Part shown: positions 26,301 to 39,200 of the stretch, piece after piece | How the letters are laid out: each line of letters opens with the position of its first letter | Numbering within the stretch: position 1 is the first letter of the stretch | Origin: Trichinella spiralis | Taxonomy: Eukaryota > Nematoda > Enoplea > Trichinellida > Trichinellidae | Assembly: GCA_000181795.3 (NCBI GenBank) | Contig: CM012954.1 | Span: 1,472,014-1,536,013 of the forward strand | Reading direction: 5' to 3' | DNA: 64,000 nt | Program-made: the position numbers and the translations under genes | The notes under the pieces: generated by a model | Database searches by the model: none | Seen by the model: only the letters and a program-made list of their open reading frames with translations | Told to the model about the DNA's origin: nothing

Positions 26301-29300
26301 CAACGGGAACTGAAGCGCCAGACTCGTCCAAAGCAACAATCGACCTGCTGATTTGCTCGGCGCTCTCAGACCGCTGTTGAACTGCCTCCACCACAGCCAC
26401 CTTTTTGCTGCTCAAACCGCCGAACATTCCGCTGAACATACCTTTCATTTTCTGCGTAAACTTCACCTCAGGTGAAGGTTCCACTGCAGAAGTTTGCAGC
26501 CTGCTGGAATCTACGGGAATTCCACTGGCGATACCATATTCGGCAAAACCAGCTGGTTCGTTTATAACAGTTTCGTGCACACTTCGTAGAATATCCTGTG
26601 ATCCTCGATGGCTGTGACCAACGGCTCTCACGAATGCCGTTTCCACGTCTGCATCGTCACTCTGCTCTACTTTGCTAGATACTGTGGTGTCTTTGTAAAA
26701 CTCCACTGAAATTGGTCTAGCACCGATCGTGAAAGTTTCGACATAATTGTCATCAGTTTTGTAGGTAGTTGAGCTTATTAGCAATGATTCATCGCCGTCT
26801 TTCTTCAATTCCAATACTTCCATTGCAGGAAGCGCCGTTTCTGGGTCAGGATGATGTTCATAATCTTCTGTTGACCTATGAGCCAAATTGTTCACTGTCG
26901 ACTGAATCACATCAGCTGAGAGTTCAACACCATCTGTTGTTGGTTCTGGTGAAAACGGCTCAGTGTCAACAACTAGCTCAGCATCAGCACCTGGTTCTGG
27001 AGACAAACTCCCCGCTGAACCAATACGTTGAAAATAAGATCTCTGAACATGAAATTCCATATCTGATGTGCCAGATCGAGCGGGAGCATCGTCGTCGACC
27101 ACCAAAGTGGCGGAAGCAGGTGCACCAACAACATCGAGCTTTTCTTTCTGTTTTTCACCATTATCTTCTTCTTCTTCTTCTGCCAGTAATGAACCACGCC
27201 ATGATCGTTCAGTTAGAGTTGGACTCGCTTCAGCTGTCCGGTAGTCACCGCTTTGACTTGCACCAATTTTGCACGTCTCGTAAATTCCGTGTGCTTGGCC
27301 TTCGCTCTCTTCTGCTAGTCGGCTACTGTCCTCATATGAACCAGTCGACATAAAACTTCCCCCAACTAGAGCAGATTCATCTTCTTCTTTGATAATCGTT
27401 TTATGATCCTGACCATGGTCGAATGGTAAGACACCTTCGCCAACTGCGGTAGGCGTAATTGGCGAGCCTTCGATCGGAGACAGCATAAATGTCCGTTCCA
27501 TCAGCACTGCTGGAGCGAAGTGCTCGTCAGGGCTGAGCATACCCTCAGAAATATCGTGAATACGATGGAGCAGTATAGCGGAATCAGTGATCAGATGGCC
27601 GGGAATCTGCCGTCGATCATGCGCCTCTTCGAAATACGGTCTCGAAACTGGAGGCACTTCACAAAACACAGTCTCTTCGTCGTCATCGTCAACAGGCCTG
27701 TCTTCGTCAGTCAATAATTCATCCCTGCGAAAAGGAACATATCCTGCTCGCGAGTCATCATAGCATGTAGCAGAAATTGGTGTGCTTGATTCAGCATCTA
27801 TTTTTCCAACAGCTGAATCACCTAATCCTCCACTGTCTGATTGTTCCGTTGCAGCAGTGTTCGACCGCTGGCATACATTCATCGGTTTGAAGAGGCCATC
27901 AATAACATTCGAATAACTGTACACTGGCACCAAACTGCCACACTCGAACTGTGTTGCAACACGACGATGCTGCTGCAGGCCGCTGATTACGCCAACACTG
28001 CTGTAAATCAAGTAGGATTCGTCAAGCGCTGCCTGTTCAGCAACAGGCGCGGCTGCAATTTGCTCCTGCTCTTCCTGCAACTTCTTTTCGATAAATTTAT
28101 CTTTCATTTCAATTTCTGCGTCATCGACCGCTTCAACGCTGGCAAATATCAAATCCAAAGAATCTTCGTGTTTGCTTTTCATCATTTTTCCACATATCCA
28201 ACTTTTATCAGTTCCGGACGTTTTAACGTTATCTCCAGGTTTCAAAATCAGTTCCATTGAAGCTTTTGAGCCCGTCAATCCGTCTGGTGATTCCACCAAC
28301 TTTTCCACATCATCAACAGTGTCACGTGCAAAAAAAGTTGACAACAGTGGGGTAGATTGATGAACTTCTTCTTCGCCTGCAATGCCAGGTCTGGTCAGCT
28401 GTTGGTCAGTTTGGCTCTGCCTCTGCCCACTGTCACATTCACCAACGACTGATTCGGCGGATTTCTTCTCCAATTCCATTTCAGAATCACTGACGTCATC
28501 AACGACAGCTGACATGTGTGCTACATCATGCTCTCCATTTGAGGTCTCCATTTTCTGCATATCAGTTTTACCAGTAGAACGCAATTTGTCTTCAAGATCA
28601 ACTATTTCAGATTTGCAGACAACTGAAGTTGACTGATCAGTAGTAACAATCGAATTTGACCATTCGTGCTGAACTTGATCCGTACATTCCGTTACGGGCA
28701 CATCTTCAGTGGCCAAAACCAACGAGCATTGTTCTACTACACGTACATGATGCTTTTCATCATCAGGATGAAGCACTGCAGTGTCCGATACAGACAATAC
28801 AGGCTCTTCCACGCCTAAGCTCGGAGTCATTACAATCACAGTACGATGATCATCAGTTTGAAATCCTTGAGCAGTAGGAGGCAGATCTTGAAAAGCCACT
28901 ACAGGTTCTGATACGGGCAATCCAGCTTCTGCCGTCCATTCTTCAGTCTTTTGAGCGTGCGCTTCAGGTATCAGTTCCAATGAAGCTCGCTGATAGTCAA
29001 GCAATCGGTGTTCTACAAACGATTCCACTGGCACAGCATCGGCCTGCTCACACAGATCATACAATTCTGTACAATATCGAATCTCCAGTTCATCAGCGGC
29101 TGGAGTCATTTTACCGGTCTCTTGATGAACAGTCCTAACGGTGTCATCCGCAGATAAAATTGCTGTTGTCTTCAAATTATCAAGAGACGGTCCTACGACG
29201 TCACTGACCACTGGTCTACCCACGACTGACTGCGACTTCTCATACACTGCTCGCACAGATTCAGCAGCGGCCGCTGATTCGACCATTGACGTGTAGCGTT

Positions 29301-30527
29301 CTTGTTCAGACTGCTTGTGCACTTCTTCCTCTCTTACACCCTTTTCGAATTGTTCAATTTCGGTGCTAGCATTTTCTTCCAGGAACTGATCGAACCGCTG
29401 TTCTGTTCTGACACTGACAGGCTTCTTTGCTTCCGAAAACTGTGAATCAGTTGCTTCTTGTAAAGTCGAAGCTGTGTGCCATTGACTTTGTTCAGGCATA
29501 TGCTGTTCGTCCAAACCGAACAATTTTAATACTTGCTCTGCTGACGACAGACTGTCACTTCGGGTGGGCAGCTCAACTGCATCAGCAGCAACACGCGTAA
29601 TTTCCTGCTGCTTCAGCGGCTCAGTTTGCAACTGCATCCTGCCACCACGTGCTTGTTGTACTTGGGCAATGGCTTCGTTCTCAGCAACCACACGCAGCAG
29701 CTGCTGTTCCCAATCCGCTCGACCGTCTCGTCCCACATCTGATGGCTGGTCGACTGTGATTTCACTCAAAGCAGTTGCGTTGCTTTCAAAATGCAGTTCT
29801 ACCGTTTGTGGCTTGTCGTCTGCATCAATCAGTGATGGTATTTGCTCGCCGACATCCGGTACGTAAAGCTGTTGATCAGCGAACGAGACCGGCAAGTCTG
29901 GACTAGCGTTTGTCGAAGTTGGTTTTGTGCTCAGATCACGCAATACTTCAGTATCTGGCAGTTCTGGTTTTTGCACTGTTAACAATTCACAACACTGAGA
30001 CACCGATCCAGAAACCGGTGCTGACTCCACCAAGTGTATTTCAGAAGGAAAACTCTGGCGAATCTGATCCTCTACAACATGCGCCGCGAGTATGTGCCCG
30101 TCTAAGTTTGGCTGCTGTGGCAACCGCGCGTCCGCACCCTTTGTAGAACTTTGTGAAACCCGCATCAGAGTACTACCAACTCGTTCAGGAAACCCGAATT
30201 TTTTCCTCTGCATTTCCATATCCCACTGCTCGAAGTGTTTAATCCTATCTCGAACTGAGACCCCATCCTCTTCTGACTCTTCTTGTTCTTGTTCTACGCG
30301 CTCACTAAGGTGCCCTTCACTCAAGGGAGATCGCTCTTCTGAAGGGGATGTACCAACTAGCTCTCTGCTTGGCTGTGAGACTTGGGGTGGATTATCCTCC
30401 ACCGGGGACATCTCCGGCAAATCCAGCGGCAGCTGGTGAAGCATAGACGCTGATGAAGGGAGTTTTTTTTCAAACATAACTCGACACTGCGACACGAGTC
30501 CAACAGGACCAGCAGCGTACAGATTTT
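20389..30527 (-). CDS. unc-44: 10.1-kb terminal exon encoding the acidic ankyrin tail
   Basis: This single exon enters in phase 1 after a CTTTTAG acceptor and runs 3,379 codons to TAA. It is strongly acidic, Ser/Glu/Asp/Val/Ala-rich, without membrane segments, and probably disordered. Segments such as SAEEAGAGG and DDDDDD are low-complexity. Near the C-terminus two related motifs occur about 45 residues apart: [13 protein letters not shown] (near 21910) and [13 protein letters not shown] (near 21770). The last 250 residues are more complex: [34 protein letters not shown], then a glutamine-rich stretch and [26 protein letters not shown]. Long open frames on the plus strand in this interval are shadows of this coding sequence. 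In C. elegans the corresponding giant tail is neuronal (established knowledge); a similar role here is inference. Confidence 0.95.
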
Positions 30528-32176
30528 CTAAAAGTTAGTATACAAGCAGTTAGTTGGCAGATATTTTCTACTAACTGCAGTTAGCAGCGAACAGATGATG
30601 GATAACAGACTAAAAGGAAAAACTCTCGATCAATTCTTAGCGCTGAATCAGATAAATAATACAATACAAAGAAACAAAAATAAATGAATGAAGAAATGTC
30701 ATCACGGACATTCTTCACTGTGTACATACAATACAACAACATCAACATCAGCAGTAAATACAATCTGAAAATTTTCCATATCATGTGACATAAATTCTTC
30801 AACTTGTAGAAAAACAACGCACAAGTACACAACAAGTTATGAGAAGACAATTTTGCTCAATAAGAAAAAAAAATTTTTTAAGACTGAGAATTAAAATGTT
30901 CACAAAACACAAATACTATGAGTGTGTAACAGCAGTAGATACGTTAAGCAAATCAATTCAGCTTTAAGAAACGATTATCCGTTTATAAATAATATGATTA
31001 TAAATTATTTACTAAAATTTGGCCTAACATCCAATTCAATTGAAATAACATGTCCAATTTTGTCAGTGAACAGACAAGAAAACGAGCAGACAGACATTCG
31101 AGGAGTGGAAGAAATAATTGTGCACTGCTTGAATCTTCCAGTTTGAATTAAAGAATAAACCTATCACGTTGAAAACGAAATCTAATTTATTTTCTTAACC
31201 AACAACAGCTGACCATCTATCTCATCAACAAATTAAATGTCCATGCAAAGAAGGTGAAAAAGAAGCAACAAACGAAATTGAAAACCCATCCATAAAAATA
31301 CGAGATCAAAATGTACGAATATGAAAGACTGAAGAAAAGACTTACAGTGTAGAAAGCAACAGAGAAAAAAAAACTAAAGCGCAGAGTATTTTGATTGTAA
31401 ACTGTGTTTAAATCGTTAAGTGGCCAAGAAAACTAAATCACACCAGGCAACACATTAGGCAAAGAAACAACACAAACAACACAAACGAACAAACAAACAA
31501 ACAAACACACAGTAATGCAAAACTATACGGAGCGTTGACGCTTTTTGCGCCTCCAAAACCTAGAACTAATTATAACTGAACAACGGATACTAATACTAAG
31601 TAAGTGTCGGTGAGCGAACAAGCAAAAGCAAATATAGCTGACAAAAGAAAAAAAATGTAAAAAAAACTGCACGCAGACAGACAGTATGTGTTCAGCAGGA
31701 TAAAAGCCACAAAACAACAGTGTACTACTAATATTTTATAGGATAAAATTTTCATTTGATCATTTTTACCTCCTCCACCTCCTCCTCCTGCAGCTGGCGC
31801 GGCTGGCGACAGTTGAATATGCGCGTTCTTATCCAAAACTCCGTTGAACACTGCATCGTCAACTTTGAGTCGTATTAATGGCTGGCCAGACGTGCCAGTC
31901 GTCGCAGTACCTATCCGCAAAGTCACTGTTTAGTTTGATAACACTAAATCTATTTGTTGGCCCCTGAATTCTATCTTTCATCAATTCAGACAACACTTTC
32001 AGAGGTCGTTATTTCACAAATATTCTGAACACTAGAAATGTCTGCTATTGAAAAATCATCTCTCGTCATTACTCAGAATATAATTTTTTACATCCCTCTG
32101 TTGGGGGATGAAAAATGGAAACTAATCAAATCACCACCGATAAATCAAATCTGGCCAGCAAGTGGGAGTTGTAAAA

Positions 32177-32207
<31 letters not shown>

Positions 32208-33220
32208 CTTCGTCAAAGCTTGCTTCTACATATCGTTATTGCTCAACGAAACAGCCTGCGCGTTGCGAGAGGCCTTTCTCCAATAGCAAAACAACACAAC
32301 TGAAAAACAATCACTCACCTGGAGATGAAGAGATCTCTTCAACAATCGGCTCGCCAGTGGGCGTGTCACCGAACGTCTGCGTTGTAGTGACCGTCTTTTG
32401 AATTGGCTTGCCGTCGGGACCTAAGGAAAAAAAATTGTCCTTGCTCACCACTTTTGCATGACTGAATCAACTTCAGCAAAATTGATTATCATTTTATTAA
32501 GTAATTTTGTTTGCACGCTTTCCCCGCTTCATTTTTCCTCCAATCACCTTTCACAATATTACAATGCATCGCTCGTTGGCTGATCAATTCACGAATATGC
32601 TTCAGGTGGATCTTTTCAAAATGAACTTTGCCCCTGGTGCAAACTTTTCCAAACAACTTAGCTTGATAAACTCTTTAAAATGTTGGGTCCAGTTAAACTG
32701 TTCTAAAGATGCGTCTTCAAGCCGGCTTAATCTCACAAACTTGCACTTCCACTGCTCCAGAGTACGACTACTGAACAAACGAACGAACGAGAATAGATAG
32801 ATATAAGCAGTCGTCGACGACGACGACAGAGGATGTACGTACATACGTAAGCACGTAAGTACGTACGTTGGCGCCGAGAAGGATCTATTTTTATTCCTCT
32901 AACATGGCCGGCCGACAACGCGCAATCATCAATTGATGCCGTCCTGTTCAAAATGCTAGTTCGCTCGAAGCAAACTGAAAACAATGGAACATGTAACAAA
33001 CGGCGATGATTAATCATCAACTTTCAAATCAAATAATCCACACACATTCAGTCGCTTCTAATGGAAAAGCTTCTTATTAAAATAAATGCATATATTCAGT
33101 TTTTGTGACGAAACTTTACGACGAAAGACTAAAGTTGAAGCATCAACCGCTGGTGGAAATTATTCTCTTTTTTCCATTCCAAAAATAACCATTTCACACA
33201 CAACATGCTCTTACGAACAC

Positions 33221-33251
<31 letters not shown>

Positions 33252-36200
33252 TCTTGATAAAACATACGTGTCAGCAGCTCACCTTATTTCCCGTACGTCA
33301 AAAACCACTAACGTGTCGTGTGTGTACGTACAACGCTACACTCGTGTTCAACAACACCGATAGCGTGCTAATAATCTTCATTTCTTTAAAATTTCGAATC
33401 GAAACTACTTTTGAAATCTGAGATGACGTGCCAAACATTTCATCTCACTGCATCTATTATGAATATACGTTTTTTCCCCTTGCTCAATTGCTTTCTCCGA
33501 CTCCACAAATCATTCGATCTGTGTCTATCTGCCATCTTTGTAAAATTTCAAATATAAAAATCCATCAGTTTGGAATATCATAAATGTCACCAATTTTCAG
33601 TTGCCTTTTGATAACAAAATACAACCATCGTATAATAAACCACCACACATTATTACATGGGATTCCAACAAAATTCAAAAGCATTAAAAACAAATGCAGA
33701 AAAACTGCTTACCTTCACTAAGAGTCCGAGTAGTGGTCACTACTCGCATTATTTTTTTCGTACTAACAAGATGACCATCTTCAACGTATCCCTCTTCAAG
33801 AGTTTCAGTTTCTTGCGAAGTTTCGACTGAAAAAAATTCATAATCACATATCAATGTTAAAAGAATGCCAAAGAAAAAGGAAACTATGAAAATCATCTTT
33901 TCCTTTTCTTCTAAGAAAAATCACAAACTGAAGAATAATTCAAATACATATATATACGTATAATGAATAATAAACTGACACGCGCGTTTTATTTTAACGT
34001 AACCCTGTCTATTTTGGTGTGTGGCCTGAGAGAAAATTACCATCCGTATTTCGAGAATAATCTTCAGTGTCGATGAAATTCGACAAAGAAACGGTCGGCA
34101 AACAGCAATGAATGACCGGCACGCCGGCAAACAAGCCTTGCTGCACAACAATCGCCCGTTGGTCAACGTCTCTCGGTTCGTCATCCGACAAACATTCCCC
34201 GTGCTGACCGCTCCAGTGCTCTGCTTCGTATAACTTTTCAGAAAAACCAGGTTCCACAAATCTGCCCGAATCGTAAGGGCGTAGCCGCGTTGTCAACTCA
34301 CCCAACACTGGCCAACCGTTGAACAACCCTTGCACAACGGCACCGGATGGTGTGCACCGGTGAACGTATGGCGGTTGCTGTTCGTTGTCATCGTCCATTT
34401 CACTCGAAGCAACCAACAACTGAAATTTGCCGTCACCGCTGGACGATTGTTCGAAATCATCACGATCATCATCCTCAGAAGATGACCAACCACGCTCGTC
34501 ATGCTCACCGCTCCAATATTCGGCTTCGAAATGTCGAACTGCAGAAGCCGGTACAAAAAATTCTGGCGATCTTTCTAGCAGTGGTTCCGAAATTGATGCC
34601 CTCAACAACGGTGAAGAAGTAATAATTAATTCGAAATTAGCCATCGGTGGGCAACTTTTCTCCTCCAGCGGCTGCTGTCGAATCAAGTGACTTGACCGTT
34701 GTTCATACTCATGATAAATCTCTACTGCTCCAGCAGGACAAGGTTCATGCAAACTGCATTGCCCATGCTGAACTGTGTCGCCAACACCGGCGGCGTTCAA
34801 ATGCTCGACCTCGAGTCGCTCTGAAACTGACCGCAACTCTGAAATTAAATCACCATTCTTCTCCTCTTTTCTAAGGAATTGCAAAATCGTCCAACTAAAT
34901 CCTACATCATCCATCACCAATAGCTGTTGGTGTAACACTGCACTGAAGACGCAAAAGTAAAGCAAACAAAACAAACAACCGAAATCAGCAATCAATCAAT
35001 AATCAAAGCAACTGAGATCAACTTGGAAAGAGATAAAGCCGCTTTCAACAACTGCAAGACAAAAATCGCAGGCAAAAAAATTATAAACAAACACCATTTC
35101 TTTCAATACCGTGGCAGCAAATTCATTCCCCTCCTCTCCATCCCCCCCCCCTAGTTGTCTGTCTTTATTTCTGATAAGCAGCAGTCAGTAGTGACACACG
35201 CCAGGCAAGCAGTAATTCAAACATATTTTCGCATTCAAAAAGCAAACACACATAGGCAAACGCGCGAACGAGCGCGCACACACTCTCTCCACTGATTCTA
35301 TCTATATATCACACACTTCCATTCTCTCAGTAACTGAGAGGTCATCATAATCATCAAGTAAATGCTGCAGCTCAAAGAGAACTTAAAACTGAAGTGGCAC
35401 AGCTGTGCCCAACTCCCGTTGCTGATGATTATTCATTACTCTGAGTTGAAAGGGCCATGAAAAAAGCCAACCACTGAAGAATAACAATAAACTTGTAAAA
35501 ATCTCCTCGATAACTCAATGCTACTTACATGAGCTAGGTAAATGAGAATCTGTTGCCGATAAAATTACCAAAACACTCTGTTGCTTTCCTCTCATAAGAA
35601 TAAACTGGCAACGCACAGGCAAAAAGCAAACAAAAAAAAGCAAAAATTTCTAAAATTCTACACATGTACATGACAATTATACACCGGCGATCTTTCACCG
35701 GAAGAGGGTTCGTAACACACTTCAAATTTCGTACTGCTCACTTCAAATATATTATAAAATCAATATAACAACGACTCACCGTTTTCTGCACTCGACGAAA
35801 CTCTGTTCTTCTCATTATCCTGTTCCTTCTTATCCTGCACAGTCTGATGTTCCGGCTTCAGAGGTTCCATTTCCCATGGCAATGGCTTTCTTTCTGGCAT
35901 TGTAATCACAAATTCACCCGAATCCTGGCCACGGCGCACTTCCACATTCAAAGTGACTTCGTTCACGTTTTCCAACAGACGTCCGCCTTCTTGGATCCAA
36001 ACATCCGAATGCGTACTGATAAGATCTGGAAGATCAGAATCCGTACGGCCACGGCCACCAGGTTCAACAAAGTGTACCACTCGGCGCACCACTTGGGTTG
36101 AAGAACGATGTCCATCACTGGCGTCACCGTTATCTGCTTCAAATTCATTCACACCACTGTCGCGGTAAATCAATTCACCGGGCTTGTCGAGAACAACCGC

Positions 36201-39200
36201 AGCAGTTCGCTGTTGGCCCACCGGTACAGTTTCGTAACTGACGCGTCTGTCTGTGATGGCTGACGACACTGATGGCTCCATTGAAACCACACCCTCAGTC
36301 ACTTCATCTAAACTACTCGGCGTATAACTCAGAGATACATCTCTTCCAGGTGAATCTTCTTCAACAACAATCACCCCAGGTGACAAACTATCTGCTGCAG
36401 CGAAAGGCTTGACATCTTCAGTCAGATTTGATTTTTCAACATTGCTCTCCTGATAACTGATCGAACTTGAAGAAGTAGGAATTTCGCGGGAAACGGGTGG
36501 TGATTTCGTGCCGGGTTTCTTCAACGACGATGCTTCATACTGATGATATTGCTCCATGTAAGACGTGCCAGGGTCGACATTCTCCATTTCGTCCAACGAA
36601 CTGTCTTTGTATGTCAAACAACTGCTGGACGGAATCACCTCCTCCACTGAGCTCTCTGATGTTTTCGACAGCAGAACATCCGTTGCGGGTACTTTTGCTT
36701 CGGCGTCGGCTTGACCAGCCGAAGAGTAGCCAGAAGACACTGCTTTGGTAGTAGTATTCCAAAGATCCAAAAGCACTTTAATGGAACTGGACTTCTTACC
36801 TGATGGAACCTCCTGCTGATACTGGTCGAGATAGGATACATTTTGATCAGCGACTACCTCATCCAAGCCACTATCGTTGTACACTAACGCCTCAACTGGA
36901 ATGACATCTTCGTCGCCGTGGAGTTGCGCAACTCCGTCACTCCCTTTTTTCTTCAAATTAGCTTCGTGTTGTTCATACAATTCCAAATAAGACACGTCTC
37001 CTTCAACAGGCTGTGCTACTTTTTCCAAACCACTGTCCTTGTAAACCAACGCACTGCTAGAATCAAATCTGTCTTCTGCAGCTCGTTGCAAAATCACGTC
37101 GTCCTTTTTCAAACTTGCTTCATGTTCATCATACTGTTTTAAATATGACAACGCCATGTCAGTGTCGGCCGTTTCTTCTAGGCCTGGATCATTGTAAGTC
37201 AGAGCAGATGAAAATGGTTTCGTCGGCTGAATTGAACTGTCCATTAATTGTCTGGGAAATCTGTCAAGTTCCTCTGGCAACAAATCATGCTTCTGTTGAT
37301 ACTGTCTGATGTTCACATCAGCGCTGCTTGTTTGATCAGGCTCAACTAAGCTACTTTCCTTATACACTAGAGAAGCAGACGGCGCTGTGACATTCAACTG
37401 CGCCGTTGCTGTATGATCTGTTCCGGCTCTGCTTGTTATCATGCTTGACTCATACTGTCTGTACTGTTCCAGGTAAGATACATGCGGATCAACTTTGTCC
37501 ACATCTTGCAAACCACCATCTTCTTTATAGGACAAAGATCTGAACTGGGCCGTGTCGTCATTAGAATCAGATGGTTTTACTATTGAAGAAGAAGTTTCAA
37601 CTTCTTTTTCATAAAGTTCCAATCCTTCAACAACATCACCTTCAACAAAACAACGTTCAGATTCATCCAAGCCACTATCATGATACGTCAACGATGATGA
37701 CGGTGAACTTGGAACACCTTGACTAAAGCTAGCCGAATGCGCAAATGTGCTGACAAATGGAATGTCTTTTTTCTTCAAAGATTTCTCATATTCACGATAC
37801 TGTTCCAGGTAAGAGACATTTGGTTCAGCAGAATCCACTTGCTCCAAACTACTGTATCTATACGACAACGGCTCAGCAAGAACAATTTCACGCTCAAAAC
37901 TGGGCAATTTAACAAATGCACTTTCCGCTGAGCTACCACCACCCTTCAAATTTTTCTCAAACTGCTCATACTCTACAAGGTAGGATACAGTGGGGTCCAT
38001 TTGAACCATCGGCTCCAAGCCATTTTCCTCAAAAGTCAAAAGTCCAGCAGCAACGACGTCTTTGTCAAAGCTGGACAACTTTCCAACTTCGGCTGCCGCA
38101 GGAATAACCTTCACAGTTGACGATTCATATTCTTCATACTGTTCCAAATAGGACAGGTTTGGATCAGTTATTTCCATCGGTTGCAAGCATTCATTATCTT
38201 CGTATGCCAAATGAGCTATTTCGCCAGAGCTTGGCAATTTACTCGCCACTGCTGGTGCATCTCCCATCGGAACATCCTTTTTCAAATTGTCCTGACTCTC
38301 ATCATCCTGTGATACATGGTAGCCCAAGGCAGAGCAGCTCACATCCACCGGCTCCAGAGAGCTTTCCTTGTGGGACAATGGGTCAATTTTTGCATCTTCT
38401 TCATGCAAAGATGCTGAGCGCTCTGTCACAACTCTTGCCGTTGTTTCACCGGCAGGCTTCAAAGATAATTCATAATCATCATACTGTTCCAAGATAGACA
38501 TTCTTTGGTCATGCTGCTGCTGTTCAACTGGTTCCAAAACACTTTCTTGGTAAAACAATGGACCAGTATGCACAGCATCTTTCTCGACCAGTGATTTCTG
38601 AATGTTTGAACTCGCTGCCAAAGGAACTTGCTTTGAGGCATTCTCGTAAAGACAATACTCGTCCAAATAAGATGATACCATTGGGTCGGTTCGATCAACC
38701 GATTCAACAGAACTCTCTTGGTAAATCAAGCTGCCTGGAACCTCGCATTCACTGCTGAGACTAGGTGATTTTTTTGCAAACGCACTCATAGCAGGTACAC
38801 TTCTTCCTTTTAAAGACTTTTCAAACTGATCATACTGTTCCAAATAAGACACACTCAAGTCAGGTTGTTTATCGGTTGCTTCCAAACAACTTTCTTGGTA
38901 AATCAACTGACCAGCTGGCAACACGCTTTGCTCGTTCGATGACGTCGACGTAGAACTTAACGGAGGGACAGTTTTCGCTCCCATCGATTCATGCTTGTGA
39001 TACTCTTCCAAGTAAGAAACAATTGGTTCGATTTGATCGACAGGTTCCAAATGATCTCCTTCGTAAGTCAAACTGCCAGGAATTTCACCTTCACCGCTGT
39101 GGATTGACATTCGCTTTGCATCTGTCTTCACAGAAGGATCTCCTGTCAAAGACTGTTCATACTGGTGGTATTGCTCTAAGTATGACACGTTGAGATCAGG

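Noticed and set aside
20759-30439. Many plus-strand open frames up to 293 codons across 20.7-30.4 kb
   Set aside because: They are antisense shadows of the 10.1-kb coding exon. They share its codon periodicity and show no family motif.
34839-34995. Open frame continuing upstream of the 34838 acceptor ([15 protein letters not shown]), faintly like the end of a death domain
   Set aside because: The phase-1 donor at 35780 fits only the acceptor at 34839. The resemblance is weak and lacks the first helices.
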